Below are positions 1 to 5,319 of a stretch of 7,659 bases of DNA, one piece after another. Numbering within the stretch: position 1 is the first letter of the stretch; every line of letters starts with the position of its first letter. The position numbers and the translations under genes were made by a program. The notes beneath the pieces are model-generated. The model had not been told where the DNA came from. It ran no database searches and saw nothing but the letters and a program-made list of their open reading frames with translations. The stretch is from Planctomycetota bacterium (GTDB lineage Bacteria > Planctomycetota > Phycisphaerae > Sedimentisphaerales > Anaerohalosphaeraceae): assembly GCA_021160785.1 (NCBI GenBank), contig JAGHBX010000504.1:1-7659 (forward strand). Direction: 5' to 3'.

Positions 1-2
1 AA

Positions 3-3000
3 TGGTATGTTAGTGTTACCGATTTCGACAGGACAAGTTCCGGGCCGGTTTGGAGTTTCAAAACCGTCACAAGAAAGGCGAGCAATCCCAGCCCGGCAGA
101 CGGTGAAACAGATGTTGTTTTGGATGCGGACCTCAGTTGGAGCGCCGGACTTGATGCGATCAGCCACGATGTCTATTTCGGAACCGACGCAGGAAATCTG
201 ATTTTAGTTTCTGCTGAGCAAGCCATGCTCTCTTACGACCCGGGTGCGCTTCAACAAGACATGACCTATTACTGGGCCGTAGACGAGCACGATTCCGGTG
301 TCGGAGTAACCACCGGCGACCTCTGGAGCTTTACAACCTTAACTATGAAGGCAACCAATCCAAGTCCGGCGGACATCGCAATAAACGTTGGCGTTAATGC
401 GGACCTGAGTTGGATCGCCGGCGCTGACGCGGTCAGCCACGATGTCTATTTCGGCACGAACCCGGCGAGTCTCCCTCTGGTTTCCCCAACGCAGGCAGAA
501 ATAACATACGACCCAGGTACTCTTCTGCAGGATACGACGTACTACTGGGCAATAGACGAGCACGATTCTGGTGGAGTAACCGCCGGCGACCTCTGGAGCT
601 TTACAACGACACCGCCATCGCTGCCCTACTTTGAAGATTTCGAATCGGGTTTTACACTCGGCCAAACAGTTGGATCTCATTCGGATTGGTTCGATGGCGG
701 CGCAGGTCCCGTAGTAACAGGCGGCAGTGGGGTCGAGGGTTCAGTCGGGCTTGTACCATCAGGCACTATTTTCACATGGACGGCACATCCTTTCGTGTGG
801 ACTGAAGTTAACAAGGTCATCATCGGAATGGACTTCCAGACAGATGGCAGCGGCTACTTAGACGACGACCGTATCGGCTGGATGATTTCCGGTACCAGCA
901 CGGGCTCATCAGATATCTTCGGCGTACAATTGGATCCGGGCGGCAGCGGCTACAACATTGAAGGCTACTGGGACGGCAGCACAACGGATAGAAGGCCCAG
1001 CATCGCCGATCTGCCGGCCTTGTCTGCCAATGCCTGGTACCGTTTGACAGCCGAGTTCACCAGACTGACTGATACGTCCGCTGGAATCAATGTCGAACTC
1101 TGGTCGCTCGACGCCAGCGGCAACCCCATCGCTCTGGTTGCAGACGGATCCATCGCGGACACCAGCACACTTGGCGCAGATGCTCCGCACTCAAAGTATT
1201 TCACCGCTACAAATCTATGGCCGGGCTACAAGAATCACACTGCGGTTGCCGGCGCTGTGGACAACGCATACTTCGAGGAAGTGCCCGTTGGAATCGCCCC
1301 CCCAGTCATATCGAACGTGCAGACTTCAAACATAACCGATGTCAGCGCATCGATCACATGGACGACGGACAAGCCGAGCGACAGTGTAGTCAGGTACGGC
1401 GAAACGACATCGCTGGGTAGCGAGTTCTCAGATGCCACCCTCGTAACCAGTCACTCGCTGGCAATCACAGGACTTTCGCCGGATACGCTCTATTACTACG
1501 AAGTCGAATCGATGGATGCCGATGCAGGCACAACAGTTGACAACAACAGCGGAGCATATTACAGCTTCAGGACTGTTGTTGTTGATTCGGAGGATCCCAT
1601 TATCACGAATCCTACGGGAGATACGACGGGCTCAACCGGCGATTCGGTCGCTATACAGGTGACTATAACAGACAACGTGGATGTGACCAGTGCCACGCTA
1701 CATTACACACCAGTCGGTGGCAGTGAAACTACCGCCCCGATGATTGAAGGGGCCAACGATTTGTGGAGCGTCTCGGTGCCGGCTGGTTCAACGGTAGGCG
1801 AAATCCATTACTACATAACCGCAGAGGATGCGGTTTCTAATACGGCAACAGATCCAACAACCGGATCGTATATCATCACCGTTAGTGTGCCCGGGCCGAC
1901 GACGCTGTTCAGCGACGGATTTGAAAGTGGCAACCTGACGACCGGCGGATGGACCGACAGCGGCAGTGTGATCGTTAAGGAACCCGTCGCCTACGAAGGT
2001 GTGTATGGAGTTCAGATAGGCGGAACATCATGGATAGAGAAGTCAGTCAGCACAGTTGGTTTTTCCACTATCCACGTTAAATACGCCCGGAAGACAAAAG
2101 GGATAGACTCCGGCGAGTCTTTGACGGTGGAGTGGTCGGTTGACGGCACGGTCTGGAATGTGATTGAGTCAACTCTGGATACTGCCTGGGCGCAGCGGGA
2201 TATATATCTGGGAGCAGGGGCCGGCGAAAACGCTGTGTTCAGTGTGAGATTTCGCACCAATGCGAACAAGACGAATGAATACGGCTCCGTTGACAGCGTG
2301 GAGATATCCGGTACGCCTTCCGGACCTGTAAGTCAACCTCCTGTTGCATGCAACGATGCCTACAGTGTGGATGAGGATGGGACGCTGGTCATTGCGGCCC
2401 CCGGGGTTCTGGTCAACGACAGCGATCCGGAGGGCTATCCGCTGACAGCGGTGCAGGTCGGCGGGGCCGGCAATGGCTTGTTAGGCCTCAATCCGGATGG
2501 GTCATTCAGTTACACGCCGAACGCCAACTTCAACGGCTCGGACAGCTTCACATATATGGCAAACGACGGCGTAGTGAATTCGGATACGGCAACCGTGACT
2601 ATTACAGTCAACTCCGTCAACGATGCCCCCGTCGCTAACGATGACAGCACGACGACCAGTGAAGATACGGAGGTTATCGTTGATGTGCTTGCCAATGACA
2701 CCGATGCGGATATAGGCGATACGCTTAGCGTGCAGTCGGCCACAAACGGGTCGAACGGCACCGTCGTCAACAATAGCGATTCGGTAACTTATACGCCAAA
2801 CGCCAACTTCAACGGGATAGATGTATTCACATACACCGTCAGCGATGGCAACGGCGGAACGGATACGGCGACTGTTACGGTTACGGTCAATCCGGCTACG
2901 CTTTCCGTCTATGTTGACGCGATGGACGTAACGGTTGTGCCAGATAGAAGGAAGTACTATGCCACAGCAACGGTCACACTTGCTCCGCAATTCGCCGAGG

Positions 3001-3215
3001 CGACGGTTGTTGGCAATTGGTACTTTAAGGGTGTCATTCGCATTACAGGCCAAACCGCCACTACAAACGCAGGCGGGGCCGCCACGTTCACGTCCGGTAC
3101 TTCACCAGGGAAATCGGGAGATATCTTTGAATTCGTAGTTACGAATGTGACCGCAACTGGCTATACATATGACGAGGCTTCGAATGTCGTAACCGGCGCC
3201 TCGGATACGATCTAA
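3..3215 (+). CDS. Large secreted multi-domain beta-sandwich protein (5'-truncated by window edge)
   Basis: This is the C-terminal 1070 residues of a bigger protein. The frame is open from base 3, and the stretch before the first start-like codon (TTG at 120) already reads as the end of one Fn3-like repeat and the start of another, so the true start lies upstream. Modules by position: Fn3-like repeats 78-350 and 351-614; jelly-roll (ConA-like) module 624-1283, beginning FEDFESGF and ending VDNAYFEEV; Fn3/purple-acid-phosphatase-N-like module 1296-1577 (SITWTTDKPSDSVVRYG ... GLSPDTLYYYEV); Ig-like module 1590-1889; second jelly-roll 1905-2312; two cadherin-like/VCBS-type repeats 2337-2888; C-terminal Ig-like module 2895-3212 of a kind that often closes bacterial secreted proteins. 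Such modules usually bind carbohydrate or protein outside the cell. No catalytic domain, membrane anchor, LPXTG, PEP-CTERM or dockerin is visible, so an enzyme domain, if present, must be upstream. Secretion is inferred from the domain types because the signal peptide is not in view. Confidence 0.9.
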   Translation, partial: WYVSVTDFDRTSSGPVWSFKTVTRKASNPSPADGETDVVLDADLSWSAGLDAISHDVYFGTDAGNLILVSAEQAMLSYDPGALQQDMTYYWAVDEHDSGVGVTTGDLWSFTTLTMKATNPSPADIAINVGVNADLSWIAGADAVSHDVYFGTNPASLPLVSPTQAEITYDPGTLLQDTTYYWAIDEHDSGGVTAGDLWSFTTTPPSLPYFEDFESGFTLGQTVGSHSDWFDGGAGPVVTGGSGVEGSVGLVPSGTIFTWTAHPFVWTEVNKVIIGMDFQTDGSGYLDDDRIGWMISGTSTGSSDIFGVQLDPGGSGYNIEGYWDGSTTDRRPSIADLPALSANAWYRLTAEFTRLTDTSAGINVELWSLDASGNPIALVADGSIADTSTLGADAPHSKYFTATNLWPGYKNHTAVAGAVDNAYFEEVPVGIAPPVISNVQTSNITDVSASITWTTDKPSDSVVRYGETTSLGSEFSDATLVTSHSLAITGLSPDTLYYYEVESMDADAGTTVDNNSGAYYSFRTVVVDSEDPIITNPTGDTTGSTGDSVAIQVTITDNVDVTSATLHYTPVGGSETTAPMIEGANDLWSVSVPAGSTVGEIHYYITAEDAVSNTATDPTTGSYIITVSVPGPTTLFSDGFESGNLTTGGWTDSGSVIVKEPVAYEGVYGVQIGGTSWIEKSVSTVGFSTIHVKYARKTKGIDSGESLTVEWSVDGTVWNVIESTLDTAWAQRDIYLGAGAGENAVFSVRFRTNANKTNEYGSVDSVEISGTPSGPVSQPPVACNDAYSVDEDGTLVIAAPGVLVNDSDPEGYPLTAVQVGGAGNGLLGLNPDGSFSYTPNANFNGSDSFTYMANDGVVNSDTATVTITVNSVNDAPVANDDSTTTSEDTEVIVDVLANDTDADIGDTLSVQSATNGSNGTVVNNSDSVTYTPNANFNGIDVFTYTVSDGNGGTDTATVTVTVNPATLSVYVDAMDVTVVPDRRKYYATATVTLAPQFAEATVVGNWYFKGVIRITGQTATTNAGGAATFTSGTSPGKSGDIFEFVVTNVTATGYTYDEASNVVTGASDTI
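78..614 (+). repeat. Tandem Fn3-like repeats, two copies of about 270 nt
   Basis: Unit 1 (78-350) and unit 2 (351-614) each run from A[ST]NPSPAD through DADLSW/NADLSW, SHDVYFGT, YDPG, TYYWA[VI]DEHDSG and GDLWSFTT. The DNA is conserved as well as the protein. A 22-nt block is identical at 160-181 and 433-454, and a 25-nt block is identical at 313-337 and 583-607. The offsets are 273 and 270 nt, which reflects one extra residue in unit 1 near the HDSG motif. Bases 3-77 encode the tail of a further, more diverged unit (WSFKT), so the array continues beyond the left edge. Confidence 0.9.
2337..2888 (+). repeat. Two tandem cadherin-like (VCBS-type) domain repeats
   Basis: Two modules of about 91-93 residues lie within the large secreted protein. 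Each has an N-terminal P-V-A-x-[ND]-D strand, an acidic [VS]EDx[TE] turn, an LxNDxD calcium-type loop, and the hallmark YTPNANFNGxDxFTY followed by xDTATVT[IV]TV. A 16-nt DNA block is identical at 2521-2536 and 2800-2815, an offset of 279 nt. Repeats of this kind are typical of bacterial adhesins and large exoproteins, where acidic loops commonly bind calcium. Calcium binding here is inferred from family knowledge. Confidence 0.85.
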
Positions 3216-3345
3216 GGATTGCTTTCCATATTGATAATAGAGACAAATTCTGGAAGCGGCCAAATGACGAAAAGGTGATAGCGTGCTTCTATGGACACAC
3301 GTACTACTATAGCGCGATGCAGCAGATCCAGACAGGAGCGGAACC

Positions 3346-3450
3346 ATGAACCTTACAACAGTAAATTAAACTCCACTCGCGAGAATCCCGGCGCGCCGAG
3401 ACCCTGAAGGGTATATCGCCTCGATCCGGCGGCTGCCCTCCGATCTGTGA
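3346..3450 (+). other. Possible seven-codon leader ORF, or broken small ORF
   Basis: An AGGAG Shine-Dalgarno at 3334-3338 sits 7 nt before an ATG at 3346 that opens a frame of only seven codons (MNLTTVN, stop TAA at 3367-3369). The same frame then runs without a stop to TGA at 3448-3450 and reads like protein (for example RIPARRDPEGYIASIRRL). This could be a leader peptide, the remains of a small gene split by the TAA, or coincidence. The inverted repeats at 3376-3425 lie in the same bases, which favours a nucleic-acid rather than a protein role for the second half. Confidence 0.15.
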
Positions 3451-3456
3451 TATATT
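3448..3456 (+). promoter_or_regulatory. Candidate extended -10 promoter
   Basis: TG-A-TATATT (TG at 3448-3449, hexamer at 3451-3456) fits the extended -10 pattern TGnTATAAT with one mismatch in the hexamer. No good -35 hexamer stands 17 nt upstream, where the sequence is GC-rich; extended -10 promoters can lack one. Transcription would start near 3463 and run into the terminator at 3601-3634. A second possible promoter, TTGGAA (3545-3550) with TATAAA (3569-3574) and an 18-nt spacer, lies just before the terminator. Confidence 0.25.
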
Positions 3457-3462
3457 AAGAAA

Positions 3463-3634
3463 ATGTTAAAAAAACAGTACTCGACACCGAACCTATCGGC
3501 TGTTGAGCGCATATTAGTAGATGACCGGTAACCGGGGAAAACAGTTGGAAGATGGGTTTTACCCTTGTTATAAATATAAACTTTTCTCCTCCTCCAAAGA
3601 GGGCCCAGCCAACATCGACTGGGCCTTTCTTTTT
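3463..3634 (+). ncRNA. Candidate small structured RNA (about 170 nt), unassigned
   Basis: The span runs from the predicted start below the extended -10 element to the end of a rho-independent terminator. No good protein frame fills it on the + strand. It contains short hairpins CCGA/TCGG (3487-3499), CCGG/CCGG (3525-3535) and GGGT/ACCC (3554-3564) before the terminator stem. It resembles no Rfam family that I can recognise by eye. The short stems are individually expected by chance; the support is the combination of a promoter-like element, no ORF and a strong terminator almost 390 nt beyond the nearest upstream stop codon. The alternative is that the terminator simply ends the long transcript of the upstream gene. 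Confidence 0.25.
3601..3634 (+). terminator. Intrinsic (rho-independent) terminator
   Basis: GGCCCAG (3602-3608) pairs perfectly with CTGGGCC (3619-3625) around a 10-nt loop, and a G-U pair at 3601/3626 can extend the stem. The stem is followed at once by a T-rich tail, TTTCTTTTT (3626-3634). The minus strand has no comparable T tract after the stem, so it works in the + direction. It ends either the transcript of the large secreted protein gene or a separate small RNA, and it insulates the membrane-protein gene that begins at 3774. Confidence 0.8.
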
Positions 3635-3773
3635 GCGCATTTTGCGCGGTGTCATGCAACAGTGAGCGTAATCGTGTGCATATCGGCCCCACTTCGAACC
3701 AAGAGCATGGGCAAGAGGTGGGCAAAATTAGGTGTATGCAGGGAAGTTAAGCCGTGATACAATGGGAGATATG

Positions 3774-4178
3774 ATGCCTGACGATATTCCGCATACTGAT
3801 GATAAGGCCAAACGAAAGATTCACCCGGGGGCGATGGGGTGTTTCATTATATCGCTTGTTTCGGTGGGCCTGCTTGTCGGTGGCTTGGTGTTACTCTTTA
3901 TCGTCAATAGTTTGGCCGAGGATCCTTTTTTCTTGGTTTTCGGTATATATGCACTACTTGACGCATGGGCTACAATAATTTGGGGATTAATAGTATGGGC
4001 ATTATTGGTGTCCTCGTTTCTTGCACAATTTTTTGGAATAGCGCTCGGAATCTGGTCGTTACTTGAGATGAGAGAAGACCGGCTTTGCCGCGGCAAAGGC
4101 TATGCGATTGCGGGAATAACCATCTCCACCTTAGTATTTCTTGCATTACTGTTTACTGTTATTCCGGATAGTAGCTGA
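3774..4178 (+). CDS. Small DUF4190-like integral membrane protein
   Basis: The product has 134 residues. The ATG at 3774 was chosen because GGGAG (3764-3768) lies 5 nt upstream; an ATG at 3771 and in-frame GTG 3732 and ATG 3762 are less well placed. A polar N-terminus (MPDDIPHTDDKAKRK) precedes hydrophobic segments at about residues 20-46, 52-75, 76-97 and 110-130. The pattern of a first helix starting GAMGCFIISLVSVG and a last one preceded by a charged loop and RGKGYAIAGITIS resembles DUF4190 proteins, whose function is unknown. The middle is longer than in a typical two-helix member, so the assignment is tentative. Codon choice is visibly AT-richer (many TTA, ATA, GTA, GCA) than in the genes on either side, which may mean a different origin or only weak expression. 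It follows a terminator and precedes a 141-nt gap, so it is probably transcribed on its own. Confidence 0.75.
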   Translation: MPDDIPHTDDKAKRKIHPGAMGCFIISLVSVGLLVGGLVLLFIVNSLAEDPFFLVFGIYALLDAWATIIWGLIVWALLVSSFLAQFFGIALGIWSLLEMREDRLCRGKGYAIAGITISTLVFLALLFTVIPDSS

Positions 4179-4201
4179 CGAGAGAATAGAGACAAGACGA
4201 T

Positions 4202-4285
4202 ATGATTCCGAACTGGAAGTACTGACAGCATACTATTGCAGCCATTATGCTTGGTGGGGTGGTGTTGATGATGTTATTGCCGTAG
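4202..4285 (+). pseudogene. Short membrane-type frame interrupted by TGA (possible gene remnant)
   Basis: ATG at 4202 opens MIPNWKY and stops at TGA (4223-4225). The same frame then reads on as QHTIAAIMLGGVVLMMLLP to TAG at 4283-4285. The second part looks like one transmembrane helix, so the whole could be a decayed or sequencing-error-split small membrane peptide of 27 codons. There is no convincing ribosome binding site before 4202. Nothing supports TGA being read as an amino acid here: the jelly-roll gene downstream ends at TGA and so does the propeller gene. Chance remains quite possible at this length. Confidence 0.2.
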
Positions 4286-4306
4286 ACATGTGAATCGCAG
4301 GATATC

Positions 4307-4311
4307 GGAGG
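4307..4311 (+). promoter_or_regulatory. Shine-Dalgarno that fixes the start of the jelly-roll gene
   Basis: GGAGG lies 8 nt before ATG 4320. The in-frame GTG at 4290 has no such site and would put charged residues (NRRISEEK) in front of an otherwise textbook signal peptide. Confidence 0.8.
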
Positions 4312-4319
4312 AAAAGCTA

Positions 4320-5294
4320 ATGTCATTGCAGAAAATTATTTTTTCAATGTTTATGTTCGTGCTGGTGGTTCCATTGCTGAGTATCGCGTCCGGGCCTGAC
4401 GAAGAGCCGCTGCCGCTTGGGCGGGTTTATCCTGGGGATGAGGGGATTGAAAAGGATGGGCGCGTTCTTTTTGTGGAGGATTTTGAGGCGGGCGGCGTTG
4501 AAGATATCGTGGCTCGCTGGGGCCAGATCAGTAAGAAGGCTAATTTCAGTCTCTCGGACGATGTCCACGGCAAGTCGGCGGGCAGGAGATCGATTCGTAT
4601 CGCCGAGAACGGGCATCTGTTTACTCATCCCAAAGGCGTTGACACCATGTATGCCCGCTTCTATGTCAAGTTTCACGAAAAGACCGGGTACGTACACCAC
4701 TTCGTACACCTTGTTGCCGACAGCGATCCCAAGCCCTGGCCCAAGGGCGGGGCGGGTGAGACTCCGGCAGGTGATGAGAAGTTTTCGACCGGGATCGAAC
4801 CGACGGGACGATGGGGCAAATACCCTCCGCCGGGCGTTTGGAATTTCTACAGCTACTGGCACGAGATGAAGACCAAATGGGGCTCGGTCTTCAACGGCAG
4901 GCAGGAACCGATCCAGCCGGGTCGATGGTACTGCGTCGAGGTTATGCTGAAGGCGAACTCGGCGCCCGATAAGGCAGACGGCGTCCAGGCCTTCTGGGTG
5001 GACGGCGAACTGTACGGCCGATTCGACGGTTTTCGATGGCGCACCACCGACGAACTCAAGATAAACACCTTCTGGCTGCTGTTCTACAACACCGACCAGC
5101 CGGCGCGACACAACAAAGACCCAAAGCCCGAATCGCGAGTCATGGAAGTATGGTTCGACGACATCGTCATAGCAACCGAATACATAGGCCCCGTTGTGCC
5201 AAAAGCGGGCGCCTTGAATCGTCAGGACAGACCTGATAGTATATCAGAGAACGCTCATGGTTTTGATCCGGAAAGTTGCCTGGCGGCAGATTGA
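4320..5294 (+). CDS. Exported jelly-roll (ConA-like, polysaccharide-lyase-like) protein
   Basis: The product has 324 residues. Residues 1-24 form a signal peptide (MSLQKIIFSMFMFVLVVPLL then SIAS), with likely cleavage after S24. The rest has the outline of a single jelly-roll domain: an opening strand LFVEDFEAGG (50-59), MYARFYVKF (110-118), HHFVHLVAD (126-134), FYSYWHEMK (176-184), GRWYCVEVMLK (201-211), DGVQAFWVDGE (220-230), GFRWRT (237-242) and a closing FDDIVIATEYIGP (279-291). The GxWxxVE, DGxxxFWVDG and FDDIV...YIGP pattern recalls uncharacterised planctomycete jelly-roll proteins and the fold of polysaccharide lyases such as PL14 and PL20. His126-His127, Tyr179-His181 and Arg239/Arg241 could matter for binding or catalysis, but that is speculative. 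The last 30 residues look like an unstructured tail. The gene ends 25 nt before the propeller gene on the same strand, so the two are probably co-transcribed. Enzyme activity and substrate are unknown. Confidence 0.8.
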   Translation: MSLQKIIFSMFMFVLVVPLLSIASGPDEEPLPLGRVYPGDEGIEKDGRVLFVEDFEAGGVEDIVARWGQISKKANFSLSDDVHGKSAGRRSIRIAENGHLFTHPKGVDTMYARFYVKFHEKTGYVHHFVHLVADSDPKPWPKGGAGETPAGDEKFSTGIEPTGRWGKYPPPGVWNFYSYWHEMKTKWGSVFNGRQEPIQPGRWYCVEVMLKANSAPDKADGVQAFWVDGELYGRFDGFRWRTTDELKINTFWLLFYNTDQPARHNKDPKPESRVMEVWFDDIVIATEYIGPVVPKAGALNRQDRPDSISENAHGFDPESCLAAD

Positions 5295-5305
5295 GGTTTG
5301 TAATT

Positions 5306-5314
5306 GAGGAAGGG
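5306..5314 (+). promoter_or_regulatory. Shine-Dalgarno that fixes the start of the propeller gene
   Basis: GAGGAAGGG precedes ATG 5320 with 5 nt from its end. The in-frame GTG at 5314 overlaps this site and so cannot be served by it, and it would add only two residues (MS) before MKK. Confidence 0.75.
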
Positions 5315-5319
5315 TGAGT

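Larger units (their letters stand above)
3216..3773. other. 558-nt intergenic region without a convincing protein gene
   Basis: Bases 3216-3345 show nothing recognisable beyond chance short frames. Bases 3376-3425 contain four consecutive short inverted repeats: CTCGCGAG (3376-3383), CGGCGCGCCG (3389-3398), ACCCTGAAGGGT (3401-3412) and ATCGCCTCGAT (3415-3425). Bases 3448-3647 hold a possible promoter, three more short hairpins, a strong terminator and a small GCGCA/TGCGC hairpin (3635-3647). Bases 3648-3760 look featureless apart from the ribosome binding site of the next gene just beyond. No tRNA or known riboswitch could be recognised by eye. Confidence 0.6.

Noticed and set aside
78..614. 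Direct repeats considered as a CRISPR array or mobile-element ends
   Set aside because: The period is about 270 nt, the repeats stay in frame and encode protein-domain motifs, and only two full copies are present. They are domain repeats.
3291..3407. 38-codon + strand ORF (MDTRTTIARCS...)
   Set aside because: There is no ribosome binding site at the right distance, the composition is unconvincing, and it overlaps the palindrome cluster and the better-placed ATG 3346.
3366..3725. 119-codon minus-strand frame (and a 66-codon one at 3455-3655) across the intergenic region
   Set aside because: Both run through the terminator stem and the palindrome cluster, have no good Shine-Dalgarno and read like non-coding sequence. 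A dispersed repeat that happens to be open is a better explanation.
4202..4285. TGA recoding (as Trp, Gly or selenocysteine) to rescue the interrupted frame
   Set aside because: TGA is the normal stop of both large genes downstream, and no SECIS-like hairpin was seen just after the TGA.
4344..5111. 255-codon minus-strand open frame opposite the jelly-roll gene
   Set aside because: It has no recognisable motif or export signal, while the + strand reading has a signal peptide, a Shine-Dalgarno and jelly-roll motifs.
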